Made by a program: the position numbers and the translations under genes. Under the pieces are notes generated by a model. It was given only the letters and a program-made list of their open reading frames with translations. It was not told the origin of the DNA and did no database searches. Positions 22,594-31,727 of a DNA stretch of 46,307 nt are shown piece by piece (position 1 is the first letter of the stretch; every line of letters starts with the position of its first letter). The stretch comes from Paenibacillus lautus NBRC 15380 (GTDB taxonomy: Bacteria; Bacillota; Bacilli; Paenibacillales; Paenibacillaceae), in assembly GCF_004000945.1 (NCBI RefSeq), contig NZ_BIMF01000029.1, forward strand, positions 1 to 46,307, read 5' to 3'.

Positions 22594-24402
22594 CTATGGT
22601 AAGAAATCTTTTTTCTCCAGTGCATGGTCGACGATACGAATTTCGCTGATCCATCCGTTAAATACGCCGTCCAGCTTATTGGCATACTGGCTCGCGCCGA
22701 TAATCCACGGTTTGCCGGTCGTGGCAATGCCCCGCGGCTTCGTGTCGGGGTTGCGCAGTACTTCCACGCCGTCGATATACATCTTCGTTGATTGCCCGTC
22801 GTTGACCAGCGCGATATGGTGCCAGCTGTCGTTCATTTCCCAGGACCAACTCGTTTGCTCGCTTCCATAATTGAGCGGGAAGGACGCCCATTGAATTTCA
22901 CGTAAGCTTGAGACAGCCAACGTTGCTAGCGGTGCCTCGGCGTCGCCTTCTTTCTTGCCGACGTCTTGCCCGGTGCCGTACCGGCCCAGAATGCCCATCC
23001 AGGAGTGCTTGTCGGCGTCAAAATCAGGCCCGATCTTCACGACCGCTTCAATCGTATATCCGTTCGGGAATGTCAATGCATTGATAGGTGCTTGATCGGA
23101 CGTTTGCAAATACGAGCCGTTCTCTTCCGATTTGTTGTTGAAGAAGCGAATGCCCGAATTGCTTTGCGGATTTTGCGCATTTCCTTTGTACCAGACCAAA
23201 TCGCCTGGCTTGGCGTCGCCTTCGTCGATACGGTACAAATCGTTGCCTTTGCCGGAAAGATCCTTGACCGCTGCTCCGTTGCCTGCTACGGCTTGTCCTT
23301 CGCCGGCCGAACGATTGTCCATTTGCCAGTAAGCGACAGTACCTTCTACTTTCGGTACTTCCTTATTGACAGAAATGATGGGCTGAAATCCGGAGAAGCG
23401 TTCTTCAAAGTCCAACGTAACTGTAAAATCGTTAAAATCGTCTACTAATCTCTCCTCATCGAACGGGGTTCTATCTTTCTCCGACATTCCCATGACCCAT
23501 GGAGAGAAGGAAGAAGTATGAATGCGGTTTTTCTCCATATCGAATTCAAATGTTCGTAACATTCCGTTGCCGCCATGGAAGGCGCTCTGATAATCAACGA
23601 CCATCATAACGACGTCGTGACCTTTGTTGTTTTTCTTGACCGTATGAGCATAACCATGATGATGACCGTTTACGGTCAGGAAGATTTGATCGTTCTTCGC
23701 GATCAGCTTGTCCCATAGAAATTGCCCGTGATCTGTCATGACGGCTGATTTTTTGTCGTTGGAAATGTTCAGCAGTTGGTGGGTGAACACCATGACCGGG
23801 TACGTTGGATGTTTGTCGATTGCTTTTTGAGCCCACTTCAACGTCTCTTCGGACGCTCTCCAATCCAGGAAGAGTGCCATGTACTTTTTCCCGGCTCCAT
23901 CAAAAATATAGTAGGAATTAAATCCGTCCTCGGAATGGCCGGTAAAACCCGGAATGTTCTTCATCCGGTCTGTCGAAAAATAGTTCAAAAACGGTTCCTT
24001 GGCCAAATCCCGCTCGTTGTCGTATTGCTGCGAGTTGAGCACGTCATGGTTTCCTGCCAAAAAACCGTACGAAAGCTTGGCTTTATCAAGTACTTTCATC
24101 GCTTCGTCGGCGTTGCGCCATTCGTAATCTTCATCAGCACGATCGACCAAATCTCCTAAATGTGCGGTGAAAACAATATTTTCTTTTTGCGCGTTCTTTG
24201 CAATCCAATTCGTTTGCGACAGCCAAAGCTCGTTTTTGTAGCGCGCATACTTTTGCGTATCCGGCAGTATGGCCATCTTGAAGCTATTGTCGGTATCTGG
24301 GGAAGTGGCCGGACTTGCGGACGCTTCGAAACCGGACAGCAGTGCCGCAATCATCGTGACCGGCAACAGCAGCGCGAGTATTTTCTTGAATTTCTTCTTC
24401 AT
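22594..24402 (-). CDS. Secreted metallophosphoesterase with C-terminal LamG-like domain
   Basis: A 602-residue exported protein. Residues 1-32 are a signal peptide (KKKFKK, hydrophobic core, then ASASPA). The calcineurin-like metallophosphoesterase motifs appear in order: ILPDTQ, HLGDLVD, GNHD, FTHQ and NGHHHG, giving the di-metal centre. The C-terminal third (from about YWQMDNRSAG) is a concanavalin-like LamG/laminin-G domain: FPNGYTIEAVVKI, DSWHHIALVNDG, KMYIDGVEV and GWISEIRIVDHAL, probably for binding sugars or anchoring. It likely cleaves a phosphoester outside the cell; the substrate is unknown. ATG 24402 is chosen because GAAGGGA lies nine bases upstream; earlier Met codons lack a site. 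Confidence 0.92.
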   Translation of the reverse strand: MKKKFKKILALLLPVTMIAALLSGFEASASPATSPDTDNSFKMAILPDTQKYARYKNELWLSQTNWIAKNAQKENIVFTAHLGDLVDRADEDYEWRNADEAMKVLDKAKLSYGFLAGNHDVLNSQQYDNERDLAKEPFLNYFSTDRMKNIPGFTGHSEDGFNSYYIFDGAGKKYMALFLDWRASEETLKWAQKAIDKHPTYPVMVFTHQLLNISNDKKSAVMTDHGQFLWDKLIAKNDQIFLTVNGHHHGYAHTVKKNNKGHDVVMMVVDYQSAFHGGNGMLRTFEFDMEKNRIHTSSFSPWVMGMSEKDRTPFDEERLVDDFNDFTVTLDFEERFSGFQPIISVNKEVPKVEGTVAYWQMDNRSAGEGQAVAGNGAAVKDLSGKGNDLYRIDEGDAKPGDLVWYKGNAQNPQSNSGIRFFNNKSEENGSYLQTSDQAPINALTFPNGYTIEAVVKIGPDFDADKHSWMGILGRYGTGQDVGKKEGDAEAPLATLAVSSLREIQWASFPLNYGSEQTSWSWEMNDSWHHIALVNDGQSTKMYIDGVEVLRNPDTKPRGIATTGKPWIIGASQYANKLDGVFNGWISEIRIVDHALEKKDFLP

Positions 24403-24633
24403 TTTGTCATATCCCTTCATCGATGTAATGGGTTGTGATAGGGACATTGTACGGAATGTGTGTTACCGGGATGTTAGGAGAGAAACCACTTTGTGTAAAG
24501 TGTGAATAATGGTCCGTGCTGATTAAATTTTCATTGGCAGTCAGCTGTCTGTCGCTTCCAGTGTGGACCCATCGGCAGTATATCGATCTCGGGAAACGGC
24601 GAGCACTTGGCCGCTAAGCTATATAAGGAGTGT

Positions 24634-24855
24634 TCAAAGAATCATAAGGAGAATGCCTAATACTAGAAAAACAGATCCAAAAACGATCCAGAGAAGTCCA
24701 CTGGATTTGATATATTGAATGTAGTCCGAACTTGGTTCAGACTCGTACTTTATTCTCCAGATTCTATATAAGGAACCCCATGTGGGTTTGCGTATTCGCA
24801 ATAAACCACGTATAAGAAAAACGACAGCAAACAGGATAAGTACAAAACCAGACAT
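24634..24855 (-). CDS. Small two-helix membrane protein
   Basis: 73 residues with a hydrophobic helix at each end (FVLILFAVVFLIRGLL and LLWIVFGSVFLVLGILLMIL) and a basic, aromatic middle (PTWGSLYRIWRIKYESEP). The layout is like DUF6199-type small membrane proteins, but I am not sure of the family. The start is ATG 24855 with GAGGGG nine bases upstream. It is alone. Confidence 0.6.
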   Translation of the reverse strand: MSGFVLILFAVVFLIRGLLRIRKPTWGSLYRIWRIKYESEPSSDYIQYIKSSGLLWIVFGSVFLVLGILLMIL

Positions 24856-25103
24856 ATAATCAGCCCCTCACCAAAGGCTCAATGAAAATAAATGGTATTC
24901 ATCCCGATTCATTCGGTTTGCCATTTCTTCGGGATATCTGAATATTAATAGACCAAGCCAATATGAATGGCACCGACGAAACCGTAGAATCAATCCTTAC
25001 ATGACAATACGCAAATTTCAATTTGGAGTTCCATTAAATGTAAAAGTGAGAGGCTTGTACCTATGCTCAAAAGGTACTTGAAACTGTATCTAGGCCGTTC
25101 AAT

Positions 25104-25297
25104 ATAGGCTCAAGCAAACACCGAATGCACCAGAGTGGAGTATCTTATATATTATACTCGTCCTTGCAGTAGGACTTACAGTTGCTTGCCTAATATAAGC
25201 GTGGAAGCATTAGTGGAAGGAATTGCTGCAGTTGCCTTCGCTGTAATGGATCACCGGGCTATTCAACAACCTACAAAGGCGGTGAATGATCGTGAAA
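25104..25297 (+). pseudogene. Broken phage holin
   Basis: The frame from 25104 reads LKQTPNAPEWSILYIILVLAV and stops at the TAA near 25196. A shifted frame then reads SVEALVEGIAAVAFAVMDHRA up to the amidase start. Together they match the intact holin at 31337 (LKQTPKVPNWSIVYLVMVVS and SVENIIQGILAGAFAVFGHQ). The first membrane segment and the start codon are not recognisable. It overlaps the amidase start as in phage lysis cassettes. From 24856 to 25103 I see nothing. Confidence 0.8.
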
Positions 25298-26020
25298 AAG
25301 GTTTGGATTGACGCAGGGCATGGCGGGAAGGATTCCGGAGCAACCGGAAACGGCCTACAGGAGAAGGAAATCGTGTTAGCGGTGTCTCTTGCTGTGAAGA
25401 AACGATTGGAAGCGGAATATGGCGATGTCCAAGTACTACTCTCCCGGTCTTCAGATGTGTTCCTTGAATTAGCTGAACGGACTCATAAGGCAAACGCCGC
25501 TGGCGCCGATATCTTAGTTAGCATCCATTGTAACGCGGGTGGCGGTGCCGGGGGCTTTGAGTCATATCGATATACCTCGGCAAACTCTGGTTCGGTAAAA
25601 TTGCAGAACGTTATTCATACGGAGGTCATGAGTGCCATTAAATCCTTCGGAGTCATCGATCGGGGGGAGAAGGCCGCTAACTTGCATATGGTCCGTGAAT
25701 CTAAGATGCCTGCTGTCTTAACCGAAAACTTGTTTATCGATGTGGCGGCTGATGCAGCTAAGCTGAAACGGCAGGATGTTATGGATTCTATTGTGCTCGG
25801 ACATGTGAATGGCATTGCTAAGTATTTGGGGCTTCAGAAGAAAGAGGGGGCTGTTACGGTGGAGGATAAAGTAAATGTCATCGTAAACGGGAAGCAGATC
25901 GCGGATGGCAAGCTTGAGAATGGCGTGACCTATGTGCCGCTTCGGGCCATCGGTGAGGCATTAGGCGCCAAGGTGGTCTGGGATAATAAGACCAAGACGG
26001 CTACAGTTACAACCGAATAA
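25286..26020 (+). CDS. Phage-type N-acetylmuramoyl-L-alanine amidase
   Basis: A 244-residue endolysin that cuts the amide bond between MurNAc and the peptide of peptidoglycan. The Amidase_3 domain is complete: VWIDAGHGG (His12), Glu27 in LQEKEIVLA, SIHCN (His81), and the catalytic Glu147 in AVLTENLFID. Residues about 187-244 form a copper-amine-oxidase-N-like (stalk) domain (VIVNGKQIADG, YVPLRAIGEALGAKVVWDN), probably for wall binding. There is no signal peptide, in line with release through a holin. It sits behind a broken holin and has a close broken copy at 19947. The start is ATG 25286 with AAAGGCGG just upstream; GTG 25292 is an alternative. Confidence 0.92.
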   Translation: MIVKKVWIDAGHGGKDSGATGNGLQEKEIVLAVSLAVKKRLEAEYGDVQVLLSRSSDVFLELAERTHKANAAGADILVSIHCNAGGGAGGFESYRYTSANSGSVKLQNVIHTEVMSAIKSFGVIDRGEKAANLHMVRESKMPAVLTENLFIDVAADAAKLKRQDVMDSIVLGHVNGIAKYLGLQKKEGAVTVEDKVNVIVNGKQIADGKLENGVTYVPLRAIGEALGAKVVWDNKTKTATVTTE

Positions 26021-26198
26021 ACACACCCGATTATTTTGAGATAGGAAGGATAGTTCTCCTCCATGTACATGCAAATCACCATTTGGTGGGGGGAGTATAT
26101 TTTGTGCCCCATCGAACAATTTATGTCCCTTTAATCATAATTTAAGCTCCCATTAATATTCGGAGCATATGATAAAAGCACCCCTTAAAAAATATATC

Positions 26199-26234
26199 AG
26201 AAGCCCCTCTAACATCGGTTAGAGGGGCTTCTTT
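26199..26234. terminator. Bidirectional terminator
   Basis: AGAAGCCCCTCTAAC (26199-26213) pairs perfectly with GTTAGAGGGGCTTCT (26218-26232) around a four-base loop. It lies between the convergent genes ending at 26020 and 26281. The rest of 26021-26198 holds nothing else seen. Confidence 0.9.
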
Positions 26235-26280
26235 GGTTATCTTTCCTCGCCTGTGCAAAGGCGGATGTTGGAATGAATAT

Positions 26281-26613
26281 TTAGAGTCCCAGCCATTTGG
26301 TGATATAAGCGGATACGGCTAGCTCCTGAAAATCCTGCCAGCTGCGAAATGGGGTATGTTCAACGATAAATGGGTTAATCGTGTGTCCTTGTATGAATTC
26401 GTCAAACTCTTCATCTGTGCTTCCCTCATAACCTGCAGCTTTCAGCAAGTGACCGATTGAAGAAAACTTGGTATGTCTTTGAATAAATGATTCCGAGAAC
26501 AGTTCTTCCACGGGCACTTCTTGTTTCATGTCCGAGAGCCTTGCGGCATTTTCGCGAATTTCTGATAGCTTCTCTTCATCCAGTCCGTCTAATCCACTGA
26601 TCCCAGTATTCAT
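26281..26613 (-). CDS. Hypothetical acidic protein
   Basis: 110 residues, acidic, probably soluble and helical. It starts MNTGISGLDGLDEEKLSEI, has a middle ELFSESFIQRHTKFSSIGHL and ends SAYITKWLGL. I do not recognise the family. The chosen start is ATG 26613 because TTTTTGGAGGTG lies upstream; an earlier Met at 26655 lacks a site. It is divergent from the ABC exporter operon at 26878. Confidence 0.65.
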   Translation of the reverse strand: MNTGISGLDGLDEEKLSEIRENAARLSDMKQEVPVEELFSESFIQRHTKFSSIGHLLKAAGYEGSTDEEFDEFIQGHTINPFIVEHTPFRSWQDFQELAVSAYITKWLGL

Positions 26614-26877
26614 TATGCCCACCTCCAAAAAGTTGCACGTCACTCTATTATACATATACGAGTATGCTGAATTATCGGATTCGCTTTTTTTTGAAGCAGG
26701 TATTGACTTGCTAGATTTATATAGGAAAGAGAAGGATTTACATCATATTATAATTATTCTTTACCTAGGAATGGCTGTGGATTTCATGTAGACTGGTAAT
26801 GATTTACTGCCGCCACGCCTTGCTAAAATGGGGAGTGGAGGTCCGTATATACTTGCTTGCATATGGGGGTGGGCACT

Positions 26878-28623
26878 GTGCCCAAACAAGAAAAGGTTTC
26901 GATGTCATGGCTGCTGCGGTATTTAAAACCGGTTAAAGGACGGCTGATACTGCTACTCGTAATGCTCCTGACGTCGACGGGGTTGCAGCTTCTGAATCCG
27001 CAGATTGTCAAACGGTTTATTGACACGGCAGCCGAAGGCGGCGTTATAGCCACGCTGATTCAGCTGGCGGGTTTGTTTCTGGTCGTGGCTGTCTTTAACC
27101 AGCTGATTACCGTGGCTGTCAGCTATATGGGGAACGATATTTCATGGCGCGCGACCAACCGGCTTCGCGGCGATCTCTTGAAGCATTGCTTGCGGCTGGA
27201 TATGCGATTTCATAATGTGAAAACGCCCGGCGAGATGATTGAGCGGGTTGACGGCGACGTGACGAATATTTCGAATTTCTTCGCGATGTTCATCGTGCAG
27301 GTAATCGGAAGTTTTGTGCTGCTTGCCGGCATACTAGGATTTATGTACACGGTGAATCTGCCGATTGCGATTGTCATGACGGTGTTTACACTGCTGTCCA
27401 TTTTGTTCATGGTGTTCATCCGGAATATGGGCGTCAATTCTTCGAAGAATGAACGTGAAGCCAGCGCTTCGCTGTTCGGATTAATTGAGGAACGCATCGC
27501 CGGCATTGAGGATGTACAGGCGAACGGCAATGTGCCGTATGTGATGAATCGGTTTCACCGCATGATGCGCAGCGTTTTCCTGAAAGGCAGAAAAGCCTGG
27601 ATGCTCCGCGTCGTCCCTTGGAACACCACGGTGATTCTGTTTGCTCTTGCGGTTACGGCTGTCCTGTTACTAGGAGTCCGCTATTATTTGATCGGTGAAA
27701 TTACGCTGGGGACTCTGTTCTTAATCTATCAATATACGCAGATGCTGAATGACCCGATCGAGATGCTGGGTGACCAGGTGCAGGAGTTCCAAAAAGCAAA
27801 ATCCGGAATGCTGCGCTCCAGAGAGCTGTTGTCCAACAAGAGCGAGATTGTGGACGGAGAGCAAGAAGAGCTCCCGGAAGGAGCGCTCGGTTTGGAATTT
27901 GAGGGCGTCAACTTCAGTTATAACGAAGATAAACCGGTGTTAAAAGACATCAACTTTGAAATCAAACCAGGCGAACGCCTGGGCATTATCGGACGTACCG
28001 GCAGCGGAAAGTCGAGTCTCAGCCGTATTCTGCTTCGATTGTATAACATCGACAGCGGTGTGATCCGCGTTGGAGGGACCGATATTACGAAGCTGAAGCT
28101 GCCTGCGCTTTACCGCCGGGTGGGGATGGTCACACAGGACGTGCAGCTGTTCGATGGCTCGCTGCGTGACAACCTGACGTTGTTCGATACCGGCGTGTCG
28201 GATGCGTTCATTCTGGAAACGACCGAGCGTTTGGGGCTTCGGCAATGGATCGATGCGCAGCCGGAAGGGCTGGATACGCATTTGACCACAGGCGGAGCAT
28301 CGCTATCCGCGGGGGAAGCGCAGCTATTCGCTTTAACCCGGGTATTTTTGACGCAGCCGAGCCTGGTGATTCTGGATGAACCGTCTTCACGCCTAGACGC
28401 CGCAACGGAAACGATGCTGCAGTCCGCCGTGGATCAACTGATGAGCCGCTGTACGGGGATCATCATCGCGCACCGGCTGGCTACGCTGGAGCAGGTGGAT
28501 AAAATTATGGTGCTGGGTGACGGGCGAATGATGGAATTCGGCGCACGGGAAGCACTTGCACAAGATCCGGCATCACATTATGCCAGACTGCTAAGCACGG
28601 GCAGAGAGGAGGAACTGGCATGA
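26878..28623 (+). CDS. ABC exporter half, subunit 1
   Basis: A 581-residue half-transporter: six membrane helices in about the first 310 residues, then an ATPase domain. Motifs: Walker A GRTGSGKSS, Q-loop VTQD, signature LSAGE (one residue off the usual LSGGQ), Walker B LVILDEPSS with the catalytic Glu, and switch IAHR. It pairs with the next gene, which starts in its stop codon (ATGA overlap at 28620), to form a heterodimer that probably exports a lipid, drug or peptide. The start is GTG 26878, after GGGGGTGGG; upstream ATG 26863 and TTG 26857 precede that site. Confidence 0.92.
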   Translation: MPKQEKVSMSWLLRYLKPVKGRLILLLVMLLTSTGLQLLNPQIVKRFIDTAAEGGVIATLIQLAGLFLVVAVFNQLITVAVSYMGNDISWRATNRLRGDLLKHCLRLDMRFHNVKTPGEMIERVDGDVTNISNFFAMFIVQVIGSFVLLAGILGFMYTVNLPIAIVMTVFTLLSILFMVFIRNMGVNSSKNEREASASLFGLIEERIAGIEDVQANGNVPYVMNRFHRMMRSVFLKGRKAWMLRVVPWNTTVILFALAVTAVLLLGVRYYLIGEITLGTLFLIYQYTQMLNDPIEMLGDQVQEFQKAKSGMLRSRELLSNKSEIVDGEQEELPEGALGLEFEGVNFSYNEDKPVLKDINFEIKPGERLGIIGRTGSGKSSLSRILLRLYNIDSGVIRVGGTDITKLKLPALYRRVGMVTQDVQLFDGSLRDNLTLFDTGVSDAFILETTERLGLRQWIDAQPEGLDTHLTTGGASLSAGEAQLFALTRVFLTQPSLVILDEPSSRLDAATETMLQSAVDQLMSRCTGIIIAHRLATLEQVDKIMVLGDGRMMEFGAREALAQDPASHYARLLSTGREEELA

Positions 28624-30425
28624 CCATCACGGGTTTTATAGGGCGTCTCTTTCGATTCAGGCCTTCATTATTTTTAATCAACGGTCTGTTGTGGTGCATA
28701 TTTCATTCCTTGCCGTTATTGATCGGGCTTGGGATGCAGTGGTTTTTTGACCGGGCCACAGCAAGCTCCACGGATTATGTGTGGCTGGCTGTACCCTTGA
28801 TCTTTATTGCCGTTGTAAGGGTTGCGCGGGTAGGGACGTTTTTTGCGGCCTTCTATCAATGGGTAACGTATATTTACCACATTCAGGCCATTCTGCGCAC
28901 GAACATGCTGGCCGGGATCATGCGCTGGCCGGGGCGGAATTTGCCGGCTTCTCCAGGGGAGGCCATGAGCCGCTTCCGCGATGACGTGGATGAAGTTGTG
29001 GAATACGTGGAATCCTGGGTGGATTTCTGGGGACGCCTCGTCTTTGCGCTCGTGTCCGTTGCCATTATGGCGAGCATTAACTGGAAGATCATGCTGGTGG
29101 CCGTGCTGCCGCTCGTGGTGGTCACGCTTCTGAACAATTTGTCTGGCAACCGAGCGCGTCGTTACGGGCTAAAGAACCGGGAAGCTACGGGGCGCATTAC
29201 CAGCTTTATCGCGGAAACCTTCGGTGCGGTTCAAGCCTTGAAGCTCGGGCAGGCCGAGGATCATGTTCATGAGCGCTTCATGAAGCTGAACGAAGACCGC
29301 CGGCAGGCGGCGCTGAAGGATAATCTGTTCAAACAATGGATGCGATCCTTGAATCAGCATGTGCTCAGCATCTGTACGGGACTGATTCTGTTGATGTGCG
29401 CTGCTGAGATGCAGGCCGGGCATTTTACCGTCGGGGATTTCGCTTTGTTTACGTCTTATCTGGCCAATATCGGCTTCAGCATTTCCTTATTCGGTTATAT
29501 GGTATTCCAGCACAAGCGGCTGAAGGTTTCCTTTGACCGGATGCGCTCGCTGTTTCGCCCTGGCGAGGAAGACCGGATTATTGAGGCACGGGAAACGTAT
29601 CTGAACGAAGAGCCGCCGGAACTGCCCGTCATGCACAGAGAACCGGGGAAGAAGCTGAAGGAGCTGGAAGTCAAGAATTTATCGTACCATTATCCGAATT
29701 CGGAGAATGGCATATCGGATATTCATTTCCGCTTGGAGCGCGGCAAGTTTCTGGTGGTGACCGGACGAATCGGGGCGGGAAAATCGACGCTTGTCCGGAC
29801 ATTGCTGGGACTGCTGCCGAAACAGGAAGGGACGATCCGCTGGAATGGGGAAGAGGTGGATCCGGCAACCTTCCTTATGCCTCCACGGGCGGCATATACT
29901 CCGCAGGTTCCGCGACTGTTTAGCGATCCCTTGAGAGAGAACATCGTGCAAGGGAAGAAAGAGCGAACGGGGGAAGCTCTGGAGCGGGCTGTCCGTCTGG
30001 CCGTCATGGAGAAGGATATCGCGAATCTGGATCAGGGACTGGAGACGTTTGTCGGGCCGAGAGGCGTGATGCTGTCGGGCGGACAAATCCAACGGGCGGC
30101 TACGGCACGCATGCTGATCACGGGCGCGGATTTATTCATTTTTGATGATCTGTCCAGCGCGCTGGACGTGGAGACGGAGCAGCTGGTATGGGATGGGTTG
30201 TTCAAGGAGCGGGACGTCACTTGCATCGCGGTATCGCATCGCAGGGCAGCTCTTTCGAAGGCCGATCATATCATCGTCATGAAGGATGGCCGGATCGAAG
30301 CCGAGGGCAGCTTGTCTGAGCTGCTCGCCACGAGCGAAGAGATGCAGCTGTTATGGCAGGGCGAGCAGTCCGCTGTCGAGGCTCAGGCCGTCGTAGAGGA
30401 CGGAGCTGAGGTTAGCAAGGTATAA
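28620..30425 (+). CDS. ABC exporter half, subunit 2
   Basis: A 601-residue partner of the previous gene. It has six predicted membrane helices, then an ATPase with Walker A GRIGAGKST, Q-loop YTPQ, signature LSGGQ, Walker B LFIFDDLSSAL and switch VSHR. The residue after the Walker B Asp is Asp where active sites have Glu, so one of the two composite ATP sites is probably degenerate, as in many heterodimeric exporters. The ATG overlaps the stop of subunit 1, so translation is coupled. A terminator follows at 30474. The substrate is unknown. Confidence 0.92.
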   Translation: MTITGFIGRLFRFRPSLFLINGLLWCIFHSLPLLIGLGMQWFFDRATASSTDYVWLAVPLIFIAVVRVARVGTFFAAFYQWVTYIYHIQAILRTNMLAGIMRWPGRNLPASPGEAMSRFRDDVDEVVEYVESWVDFWGRLVFALVSVAIMASINWKIMLVAVLPLVVVTLLNNLSGNRARRYGLKNREATGRITSFIAETFGAVQALKLGQAEDHVHERFMKLNEDRRQAALKDNLFKQWMRSLNQHVLSICTGLILLMCAAEMQAGHFTVGDFALFTSYLANIGFSISLFGYMVFQHKRLKVSFDRMRSLFRPGEEDRIIEARETYLNEEPPELPVMHREPGKKLKELEVKNLSYHYPNSENGISDIHFRLERGKFLVVTGRIGAGKSTLVRTLLGLLPKQEGTIRWNGEEVDPATFLMPPRAAYTPQVPRLFSDPLRENIVQGKKERTGEALERAVRLAVMEKDIANLDQGLETFVGPRGVMLSGGQIQRAATARMLITGADLFIFDDLSSALDVETEQLVWDGLFKERDVTCIAVSHRRAALSKADHIIVMKDGRIEAEGSLSELLATSEEMQLLWQGEQSAVEAQAVVEDGAEVSKV

Positions 30426-30473
30426 CATCAAGTTTGGTTTGGAATTGGGGATGTTAGAACAGGTTTCGAGCAA

Positions 30474-30508
30474 GGCAGCTTCCGTTGGTGTGGAGGCTGT
30501 CTTTTTTT
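30474..30508 (+). terminator. Terminator of the ABC exporter operon
   Basis: GGCAGCTTCC (30474-30483) pairs with GGAGGCTGTC (30492-30501) using G-U pairs, followed by seven T. A TATAAT at 30510-30515 directly after may belong to the next gene's promoter, but no good -35 box matches it. Confidence 0.75.
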
Positions 30509-30567
30509 GTATAATATACATGGAAAATAATGGGTAATTCATTCTGATTTATCAGGGGGAGTTCTAT

Positions 30568-31125
30568 ATGAAGAATCGCAAATTCTTGGTAACCTTCGGT
30601 TATAACCTGGACCATAGCAATATCGATTACCTGGTCTCAGATCGCCTGTCCCGCCATAAGGGCTGGATTCAGAAGGATTACTTCGATCCGGTGCTGCACA
30701 AAGGTGCTGCGTTTATTCTAAACTACCAGATCATCGACACGAATGTTGCCAGAGTCTCACAGCGGTATTACTTGGATGATTACCACGTCACGGAAGCCCA
30801 ACTGCAAGGCTTTCTTTACTCGCTAAACAAGCTGAAGGGCACGCATGTGTTGTGCAATCCCACGAAGCAGGGACATCACTGGACCGTGATCGACGAAATC
30901 GAGTACAGCTGTTATGCCTATCAGACATTGGATGGAAGGGATCTCCGTTTTATAGAATACAATAACGATACCAGGGCGGATGCCAACATGAAGAAGGGGA
31001 TACCTCGGATTCCCGAGCATCAGCGTTACCTAACCTTTCCCTCAGACTGCAGTCAAGAAGAGAAGGATCGGCGGTTGACCGATTGGTTCAAAGGGATAAT
31101 AGATGCGGGCAGGCAGCAGCCTTAA
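30568..31125 (+). CDS. Conserved-looking hypothetical protein
   Basis: 185 residues, likely soluble, rich in aromatic and charged residues. It begins MKNRKFLVTFGYNLDHSNID and contains HHWTVIDEIEYSCYAYQTLD and RFIEYNNDTRADANMKKG. There is no signal peptide or membrane helix. I cannot place it in a family. The start is ATG 30568 with CAGGGGGAG nine bases upstream. It stands alone between the ABC operon and a holin gene. Confidence 0.7.
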   Translation: MKNRKFLVTFGYNLDHSNIDYLVSDRLSRHKGWIQKDYFDPVLHKGAAFILNYQIIDTNVARVSQRYYLDDYHVTEAQLQGFLYSLNKLKGTHVLCNPTKQGHHWTVIDEIEYSCYAYQTLDGRDLRFIEYNNDTRADANMKKGIPRIPEHQRYLTFPSDCSQEEKDRRLTDWFKGIIDAGRQQP

Positions 31126-31336
31126 GTGTCACCGCCATTCATAAAGGATATTTACTGTGTATTTCCTCTACCCGGGAATACGCAGATTTGTGCTGCGTCT
31201 GTTCATCGTCAAACCTATCGTAAATTCCATTCCACAGATTCTATTATTTTGCTTGCGAGAATAAGGATATAAATACAAGCCGATCGATAGGCTCGGGGAA
31301 TAGGATGTAGAAGATGAATGGAAAGGTGGGTTTACC

Positions 31337-31612
31337 ATGGAATGGAGCGTCATTTTTCAATTGATTGACCCGCGGCTCTTCATGGTCGTTGCTGCCTGTT
31401 GGGTAATCGGATATGTGCTGAAGCAAACGCCCAAGGTTCCGAATTGGAGCATTGTATATCTGGTTATGGTCGTATCGATTCTGCTCACAACCGGCTTGAT
31501 CGGGTGGAGTGTGGAAAATATCATTCAAGGCATACTCGCTGGGGCGTTTGCGGTATTCGGGCATCAGGCCGTTAAACAAACGGCGGAGGCGATTGCGACT
31601 CGAAAGAAGTAA
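31337..31612 (+). CDS. Orphan phage holin (Phage_holin_5_2-like)
   Basis: 91 residues with two or three membrane segments: LFMVVAACWVIGYVLK, IVYLVMVVSILLTTGLIGW and a weaker IIQGILAGAFAVFGHQAV, ending in a basic tail ATRKK. It belongs to the small phage holin group and would make membrane lesions that let an endolysin out. No endolysin follows; the nearest is the amidase at 25286, which has its own broken holin copy. The start is ATG 31337 with AAAGGTGGG upstream. Either a domesticated lysis gene or a phage remnant. Confidence 0.85.
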   Translation: MEWSVIFQLIDPRLFMVVAACWVIGYVLKQTPKVPNWSIVYLVMVVSILLTTGLIGWSVENIIQGILAGAFAVFGHQAVKQTAEAIATRKK

Positions 31613-31727
31613 GAATGGCTGAATGGCCCCGAGGATGATTTTTGTTTAAACCGAACTTTACCTGGCACACTTACGCTTGAGCCTGTTACTCTTAGATTCA
31701 TGAGATAATTTAAGGGAGCGTGAAGAT

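Noticed and set aside
22966..23448. A 160-codon plus-strand frame opposite the metallophosphatase.
   Set aside because: The minus-strand gene carries all phosphoesterase and LamG motifs; the plus frame has none.
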